Part shown: piece by piece, positions 44,401 to 54,885 of the stretch | Numbering within the stretch: the first letter of the stretch is position 1 | How the letters are laid out: each line of letters starts with the position of its first letter | Source: Pteria penguin | Lineage: Eukaryota; Mollusca; Bivalvia; Pterioida; Pteriidae | DNA length: 64,000 nucleotides | Reading direction: 5' to 3' | Assembly (NCBI GenBank): GCA_035048485.1 | Contig: CM068590.1 | Coordinates: 10,901,329-10,965,328 of the forward strand | Notes under the pieces: model-generated | What the model was told of the DNA's origin: nothing | Database searches by the model: none | Seen by the model: the letters and a program-made list of their open reading frames with translations, nothing else | Made by a program: the position numbers and the translations under genes

Positions 44401-44771
44401 ATTTAACAACTTGGTCACAAGAAAATGAAATATTAACCATAGCATGCAAAGGCTCATTACAATCGATAGTATATTGTTATCAAATGAGCAATATAGTATC
44501 AAAATTTCAATGTATTACTCCCATGTTAAAAGATGTTAGATCTCATCGTAGGAATGCTTAATGTTATAAGTTGTATTGATGGCACATTCATCAAAATCAG
44601 GACCCCTTCACATAACGAACAAGATTATGTTAACATGAAAAGATACCTTTCTTTAAACATTAAGGTATAAATAGACGTACTTGCATATAGTGGCATCTAC
44701 TGCATTATATATTTCAATTTATTTTACGTTTTTTTCTACCAAAATTTTAACTGTCTGGTTATAAACACGAC

Positions 44772-45725
44772 ATGAATGAAAAACGCTCCGGCTACCTTTC
44801 AAAAGATGATTCACTTCTTAACTCAGGACCTAGAAGGATGTGAAGCTTACATTGGTGACGTCATTATTTACAGCTCGACATTAGAGGATCATTTAGAAAT
44901 CATACATGATTACTTCAACCGCCTTTCAAAAGCAAATTTAACCGTTAATCTTGCTAAAAGTGTGTTTTGTCGTGCTACAGTAGAGTATGTAGGTCATCAA
45001 GTAGGTCAAGGACAAGTAAAACTTATCATGGCTAAGGTAGAGGCTATTGTTAAGTTTCCAGCTCCTACAAATAAGAAAGATTTAATGCGATTTTAAGGCA
45101 TGGTTGGATTTTATAGAAAATTTTGTCCAAATATTTCCGCAGTTGTAAGTCCACTTACCAATCTCCTAGGCAAAAATGTAAAGTTTGAATGGACTGAAAA
45201 TTGTAATAAATCTTTCAAAAAAGTCAAGTTTATTTTGATCAGCAGTCCAGTTCTCTGCTCCAGATTTTACTAAGCAATTTAACTTTATTGTAGATGCTAG
45301 TGATGTAGGAGTTGGAGCTGTATTGTTTCCAGAGGGTGACGAACAAGTAAATAGGACTATTTGTTATTTTTCAAAGAAACTTTGAAAAGAAACGCAAATG
45401 TCAACAAAATTATTCTACTATTGAAAAAAGAATGTTTTGCATTATTGTCAGCTTTACAACATTTTGATGTTACCTTAGCATCACTGTACATGCAATTCTT
45501 CTATTCACAGATCACAATCCTCTAACCTTCTTACATAAAATGTCAAACAAAAATCAAAGACTGACAAGGTGGGATTTGTTGAAAGAATTTCTTTCCCTAT
45601 AGAGTGTTCTTGTGCTTCTTCCGAGTTTAAATATAATCCATGTGGTCATGTTGTGACAGTAGATCTCCATATTGTTCATAATGAAAACCTTCGAGATCTT
45701 TCATGTAAAGACCCAAAATAAGAGA
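44772..45725 (+). pseudogene. pol: Gmr1-like element, 3' half (reverse transcriptase end and RNase H)
   Basis: It begins exactly after the duplicated block with KNAPATFQKMIHFLTQDLEG. The catalytic box is AYIGDVIIYS (family YLDD-like, changed to YIGD), then VFCRATVEYVGHQVG and VKFPAPTNKKDLMRF. A stop is followed by GMVGFYRKFCPNIS, LTNLLGKNVKFEW, and RNase H IVDASDVGVGAVLFPEGDEQ, then RLTRWDLLKEF near 45,560. Stops and frame breaks are frequent. It complements the fragment that ends at 29,376, lacking only about a dozen RT residues. Confidence 0.8.
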
Positions 45726-45759
45726 GCCAAAGTCATTTACATGGCGTCAAAATTTTGAT

Positions 45760-46705
45760 ATTATTATGAACTCATGTAAAGAGTATGCCAGACGCTGGGC
45801 TAAGAGAGAGAACGTTGAATTGAAGTCGATCAGAAGCCTGCTAAAGAAAAGAGTTTTTTCTAGAACAAATGCCGTTCTACATTTCGTGACTCCAGTGTCG
45901 TTAGAGAACTGTCTCGACTTCACAAAAATTTCAAGATTGTTCCTGCTGACAAGGCAGCTAACAATTACACATTCGTATGTAAAACATACTATATTAAATG
46001 TCTAATAGAAGAGCTTGGTCTTCATTCAATCTCTGGTAATCGAACTTACACAGTAACAAATCTGTCTCCTTCAGAGGTATTGGATAATCACAAGCATTGA
46101 TTAATAGCTGGATCTTCCAAGTGTTCCACCAAGCCTCTTTGCATGTTACTCACCAAAATGCTAACAGAAATCAAACAAACTGCTCTACTGCTTACTCGAG
46201 AAGTGGAATCAATCAGATGTTGATCCTAAAGAATTCCAAGGAACTTCTAGAACACTTGAAATCTCCTATTTTCAATAATGTCACTAGCATAACATCTTTT
46301 GACTTTTCGACTCTTTATACAACCTTTCCTCATCAAAAACTGAGGAACAGAATATATCCAAAGGAACTCGAGATAAAAGATACAACACAGAACGCATCTT
46401 CTACTTCATACCTCGATATATCAATTAGCGACGATGGTTCATTAGTAACCTCTCTCTATGACAAAGGTGACGACTTAAAATTCATTATTACTAACTTTCC
46501 TTTTATGAGTAGCAATATGCCTTCCTCTCCCGCATATGGCGTCTTCAATTCACAACTTATACGCTATGCCAGGGCATGCTGTAAATACGAAAATTTCGTC
46601 CGGAGAGCGAGTCTTCTTGTCACGAAACTACTCTCACGGATATATATTGAGAAACGTTTCTATGGTCGATATAGGGATCTAGTGCATTTAAAGATCTGTT
46701 AGGAT
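45760..46705 (+). pseudogene. Penelope-like element with RT core deleted
   Basis: 45,885-46,080 in one frame: FRDSSVVRELSRLHKNFKIV, PADKAANNYTFVCK, then EELGL, the Penelope N-terminal region. 46,097-46,702: GINQMLILKNSKELLEHL, then motif A SFDFSTLYTTFPHQKLRNRI, followed immediately by YPKELEIKDTTQ, SSTSYLDISISDDGSLVTSL and RRASLLVTKLLSRIYIEK. Motifs B to D, including YxDD, are missing, so the catalytic core was removed by a clean in-frame deletion at about 46,356. No GIY-YIG domain follows. Confidence 0.8.
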
Positions 46706-47164
46706 AAATTGACCTCGTTTTCTTGTCTCCTTCGTGTGTTCGTGCGTGTATATTCTGTATATTTATATATTTACCTCCTCAATTTGAAATGTTGTTACAA
46801 AACCTTTGCCACGGGTGTTGCATGCAGCCGTCGGACGCTTACTCCTGCACGACATTGTCCTTTTATTCCATGGATCTTTTCCATGGATTTTTACAAATAT
46901 CTAATATCTAAATAGATTACACGTATTTAATAGAAGTAAGAAAAGTTTTTGCACCATCACACTTTTTTTATATCATACGTTTCATTGTTATAGGTAGCAA
47001 TAGGGCAAATCAACAATGATGCATTAGAGCTAGAGGAAAGTGATTGTTTTGATCTAGTAAGTCAATTCAGTTTTCATAGAGCTTAGTATTAAAATTCTGT
47101 AGACTTGAAAATTTAAATACACTCTTGCACTTAAGCAATGTAAATGAATAAAGCAAAGCTACTA

Positions 47165-47355
47165 ACTCAGCCGTATGACAGAAGTCACCGCGGATATATA
47201 CAGTATCTAATGTAATGATATGAAGGGAAAACGTAATGTCATCACAAAAATATTCGATTATAGTTCAGTTGCGATGCCAACTTAGGGCGGTCATTTAATG
47301 TAATAATAGGCAATCAGTTGGTGTGGTTATTTGATTTACGGGCCCACTTTAAATA
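47165..47355. repeat. Dispersed repeat, copy B
   Basis: Matches 885-1075: CAGAAGTCACC, AAAATATTCGATTATA, GGGCGGTCATTTAAT and TTACGGGCCCAC. Confidence 0.55.
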
Positions 47356-48289
47356 ACTCCAGTTAAGCAACGGAGTTATCCTGTTTGAATTAAGCAATAA
47401 AAAAAGAATCTGTGAATGGATAAGGCAAAACATTTCGACGGCAGCATTAGAAATATTTAATTGATCCATATGAGCGTAATGATTTGTGGAATTCAGTAAC
47501 TAACCACCAAGCTGCTGTGCACTACCAACAAAACAAAGCTCAGCTGAGAGATATATGTTTGAAAGTTATTTGAATGATGTAGAAGATATCTTTTGAAAAC
47601 GCCAACAATGTAATTATTTGCCTAATTATAACTTCCTTATGATTCCGATTAATATGTAGACCATAAGATTGAGAAATGTTTAACCAATCAATTACGAATG
47701 ATTAAATTGGATCCTAAAATATAATCACAAGACAAATAACACTGGCTGTCGCCATATGGGCGTATGAGGTACCAGTATCTAGGAGTCCAGTTGCCATCAG
47801 CGACTAGTAATCTTCATCCCTCTAGAATAATACATCAACTGATCGTAATGAGAGTTATAGTTTGCAAATTATATCTTTGTTGGATGACGGATGTAAAGGT
47901 GGCTTCAATCATTAATTTTCAGTGTTCTAAAATAAAAAAACGTTTTGGCTATATAAATTGAAATTTACACAATAACTACCAAAGGCACAATATTATTGCT
48001 AATTTGAATTGGACTCTTTTGACGGAATCACGAGGTGCCTAACATCTTATATATAAATATTTCATACAACGATATGCTGTGGGGTCTAAGCTAACGTCAA
48101 GATCGTAGATTATTTTTTAAAAAATGACATATACGATTTTGCGCTTTCTAGAAATTTATTTCGCTGAATTACCAAAATTATATGTATGTCTGTATAGAGA
48201 TTATCGCTCACTTTACGTAATTTAGGCGGCACGTAAATCTAACAATCGGTCACTTTCGTTTCATTGCTTTGAGAAATGTTTAACAAAAA

Positions 48290-48330
48290 AATATGGTTGG
48301 TTGATTAGTGTTTTACGTCGCGTTTTAGTT
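48290..48330 (-). mobile_element. SINE tail fragment
   Basis: The reverse complement reads GCGACGTAAAACACTAATCA, then ACCAACC, like the tail of the SINE at 33,367-33,540. Confidence 0.6.
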
Positions 48331-48619
48331 TTTCGGATTTGTTCCCTTTAGAATTTTGATAATATACTTGAACATTTTCCCATGACATATAATAAAATAT
48401 TATCTATAAGAAATTCTAACATTTGGATGACCTCTTTTTTTACAAAATGTGTATTATTGAGGCCGAAAACGAGATACTTATAACTCCTTGTTTTCTTCTT
48501 TGTTGAGAAGGACGCTTTTAATAATTGAAATAATTGTTCTTCAACTCTGGTGAAGAACGGTAGTATAAAGAGTCAAAAGAATCGATGCTAAGTGCTACTG
48601 TTTAAAAATGGATTTCATT

Positions 48620-49060
48620 TGTTCTATGATTTACTTGGAAGTTTCTAGGATCCATATCTGATTGATTTTGCTTTTCGAGTGAGCAGTAGAGCAGCATGTC
48701 TGAGAATCATGTTTGATTTGTATTTTCGTCAGTAATATGAAGAGACTTTGTAAAACACTCAAAAGATAATTTGATGCTAATATGTAGTTTAATGCGTCTT
48801 TGGAATTCAAAACAAGTATTGTAACTCGAGATCTAATTATCTGTAGAAATGCCAATGGAAATGAGAATTGACTCGTGATTATCTTATACTTCTGACGGCG
48901 ACAAACTTGTTAGGCCCTGAAAGAAGACTAAGCCATTCTATAAGACAATTAATAAAGGCCGTGTCGTGTTTAGCAACTTTGTCAGCAGAAGCAGTGAAAG
49001 TCGAGAAAGTTCACCGACGGCGCTGGAGTCACGAAATATAGACTTGTGTTTGTTGTTGAG
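48620..49060 (-). pseudogene. Penelope-like N-terminal fragment
   Basis: Minus-strand pieces: SIFRDSSAVGELSRLSLLLL near 49,045-48,985 (compare FRDSSVVRELSRL at 45,890), and STAHSKSKINQIWILETSK near 48,690-48,635 (compare STAYSRSGINQMLILKNSK at 46,180). This is a second, more decayed copy of the same family, in the opposite orientation. Confidence 0.7.
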
Positions 49061-49077
49061 GAAATTACAGATAGATA

Positions 49078-49142
49078 GATATATTATTGTTTTACGTCGC
49101 GCCGGGAATATTTCACCCATATGGCGACGGTAACCAGTTAAC
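49078..49142 (-). mobile_element. SINE-like tail fragment
   Basis: The reverse complement has CATATGGGTGAAATATTCCC, then GCGACGTAAAACAATAATAT, a mollusc SINE tail. Confidence 0.55.
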
Positions 49143-49422
49143 ATAGTCAAAACAAATTAAAACGAGGAATTAAAATATTCAAGAAAGACCAGCTCTCATT
49201 GTATATCGTATCTACACATAAATGATATTGCTAAAATATACATGCATATACAATTAAAATACGTTATATTTCAATATATTATACTTTATTATATAATTTA
49301 ACTTCTTTTAAAAATTCCAGAATTTTCGAAATATTGATATTCTCAAATAACTCACTCATAGTTTGTACAGTATAATACTGACTTCAAATGTGTGCAGTGT
49401 CTGCTCATTCTAACAATATATG

Positions 49423-49989
49423 TTATATACTTAATAGATATCCGCAAGGGATACACCCTGGAGGAGGGTCTTCCTTTAAAAGGTATGAATGAGTTATCCA
49501 AGAGTGCCCCATGCGGAGTCTATAAGTAACAAATTCGTCTCGACGGTTATTATGATTAAAATGTAAATTATGTTTAAAAATTGGCTTGAAATCATGAAGT
49601 TCATTGTTAACTTCATGGTCCCAGGCTTCTTGCGTTAAATTCTCAATATAATTTAATATACATGATTTTAAATCTGTATAAGGAATTTTACCTACAGTAC
49701 TATACCTATGTAAAGCTTCGTTTGCTGCTGCATCAGCTTTAATATTACCGACTAAACCCATATCTCCTGGAATCCAACAAAATACAATCTCAAAATTATT
49801 TGATAACAGGGAATGGACTTTCTCTAAAATTCTCAGAACATACAGATTACTTGTATTGAAGTATTTAATAGCCTGAAGACATGATAAAGAGTCAGAAAAA
49901 AAAAAAACTTTTTGAATTTTGTTTTTTTTTTTCAATATCATTTAGAGCTAACATTATAGCTTTAGCTTTCGCTGTAAATATAGAACTAT
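49423..49989 (-). pseudogene. LINE RNase H domain, C-terminal part
   Basis: Continuation of the LINE at 59,300-62,290 beyond the Gypsy insertion. From the insertion edge it reads TAKAKAIMLALNDIEKKK (the family has an acidic residue, TAEAKA, so the catalytic Glu appears lost). A frame break falls in an A/T homopolymer near 49,897-49,932. Then VFFFSDSLSCLQAIKYFNTS (catalytic Asp), FEIVFCWIPGDMGLVGNIKA, DAAANEA (final Asp), and YRLRMGHSWITHSYLLKED with PPGCIPCG, the Cys-rich end. It is truncated at 49,423. Confidence 0.85.
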
Positions 49990-51030
49990 TGTAATGCCAG
50001 CCAGTTTTACTAGTTCATTTATGTAATAATTCTATGTATTAACATTTCAATTCTTCTCTCATTGATGATATTTTACTATATGTCTTATTGACACTTAGAA
50101 TGATATGATCATACCAAATGTTTATTATATTAGCTAGAATTTACTCGACCGGTAATGGATCAATTTACGCATATTCGGGACATGTCATCTCAAGAGTACG
50201 ACCAAGTTTAAATATTTGTGACTTACTTTAATTATTATCATCATGTTACTGCTTGACGAATTCTTTTATAAGCTTTAATCTTATATTTTATCGACTCGTA
50301 AGACATATCGACATAAGCACCGCTAGTTTATAAGCCAACTCGTAGGAAAACTTTTTCGATCTTCTTGGATGCGTTGTGACGTCATTTGCCTATCGTCATA
50401 AGTGACGTCACACTGGGTATATAAGACCGCGGATGTTCATTTGATGATCAGTGTCTACTGTAACACTCAAGTGAACTGCAACACACCTTTAGAGACTACA
50501 GAATCTCTAGAAAACCATCAACTTTGATGCCCATTGCAGTTATGGACAAAGATATCATGGTATGAATTATTTGACAATTTGTCAATTAAAATAAGTTCCA
50601 TTAATCCATGAATTCCAAATGTCCTTGAATTTTACTCACAGTGGTCAAAAGCATTATAGTGTATAAATAACTTATATATATTAGGCTAAGTGTCTGATAG
50701 GAGTCTTCATTTGTCTCAGTTATAAAACAGCTAGGAAAAACTGACATTGACAGTTTGACAAAATTTGCCGATATTTGACGATCCATCACTGGTCATTCTC
50801 TAATAGATATTTTCATGAATTGTTCAGTAATTCAGTAAATGAGTAGATCTAATGTATGTCAATTGGTATGACAAAATAAAACTTTACAAGTAATAACAAA
50901 TGCCTCTGTGATTCATTGGTAATGTATAAGAAGTGTGACCTCAAGCCAATTCCAGACGATCCCCAGTAATGAGATCCCTACTTCATAAAAATATAACTTC
51001 CGCTCGGTTACATTGAGGATCGGCATTACA
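49990..51030 (+). repeat. 5' LTR of young Gypsy
   Basis: 1041 bases with perfect 9-base terminal inverted ends. TATA-like GGGTATATAAGACC near 50,416-50,429 and a CRE-like TGACGTCA pair nearby (50,377 and 50,402) suggest the promoter, with transcription starting about 30 bases downstream. The 62-residue minus ORF inside is noncoding. Confidence 0.95.
50375..50430 (+). promoter_or_regulatory. Putative LTR core promoter
   Basis: Two TGACGTCA-type palindromes (GTGACGTCATTTG and AGTGACGTCACAC) precede TATATAAG by 15-50 bases. The same sites occur in the 3' LTR near 58,645-58,695. TGACGTCA is the CREB/ATF site consensus; its use here is inferred. Confidence 0.6.
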
Positions 51031-51033
51031 ATT

Positions 51034-51051
51034 TGGTGGCAGCGGTGGGAT
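51034..51051 (+). promoter_or_regulatory. Primer binding site for tRNA-Leu
   Basis: TGGTGGCAGCGGTGGGAT starts three bases after the LTR and is an 18-base perfect complement of a tRNA-Leu 3' end including CCA. Confidence 0.88.
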
Positions 51052-51343
51052 CTCATATTTCAAAGACTGAACAGCTGCTTACTTTCAAAGCTTCATTTTA
51101 AAATTTGACAACACGTCAAATCTGGCATTGGACAAGTTGTCAAAATAAAAATTTGACGACTAAGTAATTTGTACATTACAAATTTATTAATTCAACAAAT
51201 AAGAATACTTTATAAAAGTATTAACAGTTTTGTGATTAGCTTAAACAAAGCATTAACTCAATTTTCAATTTGTCAAATTTTATTTGTCAAATTCTATTGA
51301 AATATATCTGGAGTTGGTGGTTATATCTTCAAACTTGTACATT

Positions 51344-52612
51344 ATGGATGATTCTAATGTTGTCACCATTAGGAAACCTGAAACAAATGAAGACATAGAA
51401 ACAAATGATATAAGTGATCAAGAATCAGTGTCAGATATGAATATTAATCAAGGACAAGAATTACAAATAATACAAGATCAAATTCTGAATATGAATAATG
51501 AAATAGGATCAGTCACATCTGAAATTAAAAACACTTTGGTAGAATTTAAACAACAAATGTTAGAAATGCAAAGTGAAATAAATACTTTGAATAAAAGAAG
51601 TAGAAGTCCATCCCCACCTCATAGGTCTAGAAACATTAATCAAAATGAGGGGCAACATGTAAGATATAGTACACCAATTAGAATAGGAGATGCAATGGAC
51701 ATAAGACCCCAATCATCAAAAATAAAAACACAGACATATGACGGGAACGAGGACTTGGAGGACTACTTAGCTCAGTATGATATTATAGCTGAGATTAATG
51801 GATGGAATTATGAAACTAAGTCTCTGTATTTAGCAAGCAGCTTAACAGGGCCAGCAAGAGCTCTTTTAAATGAACTTGATGACAGAAAAAGAAGAGATTA
51901 CGACAGTCTAGTAGAATCTCTCAATACTAGATTTGGTAGTGTAAACAAAGCTGAAGTTTATAGGTCAAAATTACAAAGTCGTGTCAAAAGCATGAATGAG
52001 TCAATTCCAGAATTAGCTCAAAGTATAAGAAAATTGACACGTAAAGCCTATCCAAGTGCAACATCTGAAGTCATAGACATTCTTGCAATTGACTATTTCA
52101 TAGATGCTCTCAGTGACTCTGACATCAGACTCAGACTTAGAGAAGTAGGACCTAAGACTATTGGAGAAGCTGAAAAGATAGCTGTGAGACTTGAAGCTCA
52201 CAGAATTGCTGACAAAAGCAGGAATAAAGCCTCCATAGATCATCTCAGAAATAGTGACTCAGGTGACAATGATCTGCAACAAATAAAAAAAGAGGTGGCA
52301 AGACTTTTGCATGAGGTGAACAGTATGAAACAAAGTGAATCAAAGTCAGGATTTGACAGAAATAGTCAAATTCAGTCAAATGATAATCAAGGCAAAAGTG
52401 AGAATAATCTCTCATCCCAAAATAACCACGGACAGGGACAAAATTCTTTTCGACCTGGGAACAATAACAGAAATAAAAATAGGTGGAGAGGAAACCGGAG
52501 ATACTCTTCTGATAATCAAGGAAATCAAAATAACCGTGAATCAAACAGGGAAGTGTCGAATTTAAGGGGCGAAGTTCGACAACAATTCCAAAGTCCCACA
52601 CAGGAACAGTAA
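51344..52612 (+). CDS. gag: Gag of young Gypsy
   Basis: 422 residues from the first ATG at 51,344; an upstream TTG would add 20 residues without support. There is an acidic N terminus, a coiled coil around residues 45-90 (ILNMNNEIGSVTSEIKNTLV), an SR/P patch, then a retrotransposon capsid-type region (about 130-290): IKTQTYDGNEDLEDYLAQYD, LYLASSLTGPARALLNELDD, YRSKLQSRVKSMNESIPELA and IDILAIDYFIDALSD. The tail (about 330-420) is Asn/Gln/Arg/Gly-rich (NRNKNRWRGNRRYSSDNQGN), and no CCHC knuckle is visible, so RNA binding may depend on this basic tail. It overlaps the pol frame by about 70 bases, in the -1 frame relative to gag. Confidence 0.9.
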   Translation: MDDSNVVTIRKPETNEDIETNDISDQESVSDMNINQGQELQIIQDQILNMNNEIGSVTSEIKNTLVEFKQQMLEMQSEINTLNKRSRSPSPPHRSRNINQNEGQHVRYSTPIRIGDAMDIRPQSSKIKTQTYDGNEDLEDYLAQYDIIAEINGWNYETKSLYLASSLTGPARALLNELDDRKRRDYDSLVESLNTRFGSVNKAEVYRSKLQSRVKSMNESIPELAQSIRKLTRKAYPSATSEVIDILAIDYFIDALSDSDIRLRLREVGPKTIGEAEKIAVRLEAHRIADKSRNKASIDHLRNSDSGDNDLQQIKKEVARLLHEVNSMKQSESKSGFDRNSQIQSNDNQGKSENNLSSQNNHGQGQNSFRPGNNNRNKNRWRGNRRYSSDNQGNQNNRESNREVSNLRGEVRQQFQSPTQEQ

Positions 52613-52671
52613 ATGTCAGAACCACTAAGGGAAAAACTGAGGGATTCTATCTGTCTACATTAGTACAAGGT

Positions 52672-54885
52672 GTGTCAGTATCCATGTTAACTGACACAGG
52701 CTCAAGTGTCACTATTTTGAAAAAGGACATGTTTGATAAATTAAGCATGAGTAACCCTCAGAATCTCCCTATATTTCCTGTCAATATGAAGTTTAAGACT
52801 GCTACTAATGAAATTGCATGTTTTAAAGGGAAGACAACTCTCAAGTTTCAAATTGGTAAACAGAAAATGAATCAAGAATTTTTATTAGCTGATATTCAAG
52901 ATGATGGAATAATTGGTAGAGATTTTATTTTACAACATGGCATTGATGTTTTGACAACTAAGAAATGTTTGTCATTCAATGGAGAATATATTCCTTTTGA
53001 TAAACACAATGATGAAGAATTCCTATGTTGTAAAGTGGCTGTATCACAAAAAATTGTGATACCTGCAGAGACTGAAATGGTTGTTCCTGGAAAATTGATA
53101 GGACAATTTGATCACATAAACAGTATGTGTTTTATAGAAGCAAATCCTGAGTTTGTAGAAAAAAGTGGTTTATTATTGGGAAAAGTATTAGTCAATAGTG
53201 AACAGACAAAAATTCCTTTAAGAGTGGCTAATTTTAGCAAAGAACCTTATACTTTGTACCCTAACACTATTGTTGCAAGTGCTGAAAAGGCAGAGATTGT
53301 GAATACCTTAAGTAGTGGTTGTGAGACTAAGTCTTGGCATAATAGTCATGAAAATGAGATACCAGGACCTTTAAAAGAACTTATTCTACAAGAACATGAC
53401 CACCTTACTGAAGAACAAAAATGGAAATTGAAAAATCTTATTTTGTCTCATACAGACTTATTTTCAATGTCAGAAGATGACATAGGCCATACAACTATAG
53501 TAGAACATACTATTAATACAGGAAACTCCAAGCCTGTAAAGTTACCCCCATATAGAATTCCTCTCTCAAAGCGTATTGCTGCAGAGAATGAAATTAAAAA
53601 CATGGCCTCAAGAGGAGTAATAGAACCATCCTCTGGACCTTGGAGTAGCCCTATTATTATGGTTACAAAACCCAACGGATCTATTAGATTCTGTTGTGAC
53701 TATAGAAAACTAAACGACATAACCCAAAAAGACAGTCAACCTTTACCAAGGATTGACGATACATTAGACGCACTGTCAGGATCCAAATGGTTTAGTACCT
53801 TGGACCTGAAGTCAGGGTTCTGGCAAGTAGGAGTGGCTAAGGACGATAGACCCAAGACAGCATTCTCTATCCAAGGTAGTGGTCTCTGGCAATTCAAGGT
53901 CATGCCCTTTGGCTTATGTAATAGTCCTGCAACCTTTGAGAGACTAATGGAAAAAATATTAACAAAGTTAACTTGGAAAAAATGTCTTGTCTACCTTGAC
54001 GACATAATAGTGTTTTCAAAAACATTTGACGAGCAAATTGAAAATCTAAATGAGGTGTTTCAACGTTTAAAAGAAGCAAATCTCAAGGTCAATCCAGAGA
54101 AATGTTCTCTATTACAAAAAGAGGTTTCATTTTTAGGTCATGTAATATGTGAAAATGGTGTACACACAGATGAGAAAAAGGTCAAGGATGTCATTAATTG
54201 GCCTACACCACGAAATGTGAGAGATGTACGCAGTTTTCTTGGTTTATGTTCATATTATAGGAAGTTTGTAGAGAATTTCTCTACCATTGCTAAACCATTA
54301 CATAAACTGACAGAAAAGAAAGTAGAGTTTGTATGGAATGATTCCTGTCAGAATGCATTTCAAAAACTAAAAGTAGCCTTATCAAAAGCTCCTATCTTAG
54401 CATACCCTAAGGACAATGGAACCTTTATTTTAGACACAGATGCCAGTAATGTTGGCATGGGTGCAGTTCTGTCTCAAATTCAAAATGAGCAAGAGAAAGT
54501 AATATGTTATTTCAGCAAGTGCTTTTCCAAGTCAGAGCGTCAGTACTGTGTTACTAGACGAGAACTTCTGGCAGTGGTTTCGGCAGTAAAACAATTTCAT
54601 CATTACTTATATGGTAGACACTTCCTAGTCAGAAGTGACCATGGAGCTCTAAGATGGCTCTTTAATTTTAAAAGACCAGAGGGACAGATGGCAAGATGGC
54701 TTGAACTTCTAGCCACTTACGATTTCAAAATTGAACACAGAGCAGGCAGAATACATAATAATGCAGATAGTTTATCAAGGCGACCATGTGTGACAAGTCA
54801 TTGCAAATACTGCGATCGTGTAGAAAGAAAGCATGAGAATTCAGATAAACCAGTGGAGGATAAAATTGTTACAAAAGAGGTTTGA
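52672..54885 (+). CDS. pol: Protease-reverse transcriptase-RNase H of young Gypsy
   Basis: 737 residues from the first listed codon (a GTG). The frame is open upstream through the end of gag (to about 52,545), so expression by a -1 frameshift from gag is likely rather than independent initiation. Domains: retropepsin MLTDTGSSVTIL (about 5-16) with IIGRDFIL near 83; reverse transcriptase about 285-500 with VTKPNGSIRFCCDYRKLN, FSTLDLKSGFWQV, MPFGLCNSPATF and catalytic YLDDIIVFS; RNase H about 580-700 with FILDTDASNVGMGAVLS, TRRELLAVVSAVKQF, RSDHGALRWL and HNNADSLSR. All catalytic residues are intact. It ends in a TGA at 54,883; integrase continues in the same frame after it. Confidence 0.93.
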   Translation: MSVSMLTDTGSSVTILKKDMFDKLSMSNPQNLPIFPVNMKFKTATNEIACFKGKTTLKFQIGKQKMNQEFLLADIQDDGIIGRDFILQHGIDVLTTKKCLSFNGEYIPFDKHNDEEFLCCKVAVSQKIVIPAETEMVVPGKLIGQFDHINSMCFIEANPEFVEKSGLLLGKVLVNSEQTKIPLRVANFSKEPYTLYPNTIVASAEKAEIVNTLSSGCETKSWHNSHENEIPGPLKELILQEHDHLTEEQKWKLKNLILSHTDLFSMSEDDIGHTTIVEHTINTGNSKPVKLPPYRIPLSKRIAAENEIKNMASRGVIEPSSGPWSSPIIMVTKPNGSIRFCCDYRKLNDITQKDSQPLPRIDDTLDALSGSKWFSTLDLKSGFWQVGVAKDDRPKTAFSIQGSGLWQFKVMPFGLCNSPATFERLMEKILTKLTWKKCLVYLDDIIVFSKTFDEQIENLNEVFQRLKEANLKVNPEKCSLLQKEVSFLGHVICENGVHTDEKKVKDVINWPTPRNVRDVRSFLGLCSYYRKFVENFSTIAKPLHKLTEKKVEFVWNDSCQNAFQKLKVALSKAPILAYPKDNGTFILDTDASNVGMGAVLSQIQNEQEKVICYFSKCFSKSERQYCVTRRELLAVVSAVKQFHHYLYGRHFLVRSDHGALRWLFNFKRPEGQMARWLELLATYDFKIEHRAGRIHNNADSLSRRPCVTSHCKYCDRVERKHENSDKPVEDKIVTKEV

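Larger units (their letters stand above)
41901..44771. repeat. Duplicated block, copy 2
   Basis: Same order as 20,988-25,343: Gypsy 3' end, LTR, ankyrin exon, Harbinger piece, reversed SINE. It lacks the 1.5-kb Harbinger N-terminal/MITE section. It ends GTTATAAACACGACA and is followed directly by the 3' half of the Gmr1-like element. Confidence 0.85.
46706..48600. other. No gene seen; dispersed repeat copy B inside
   Basis: AT-rich. Contains 47,165-47,355, the second copy of the repeat at 885-1075, and a reversed SINE tail at 48,290-48,330. No ORF resembles a protein family. Confidence 0.5.

Noticed and set aside
50601..50789. 62-codon minus ORF repeated at 58,870-59,058
   Set aside because: Lies inside the LTR of the young Gypsy and is identical only because the LTRs are; no domain.
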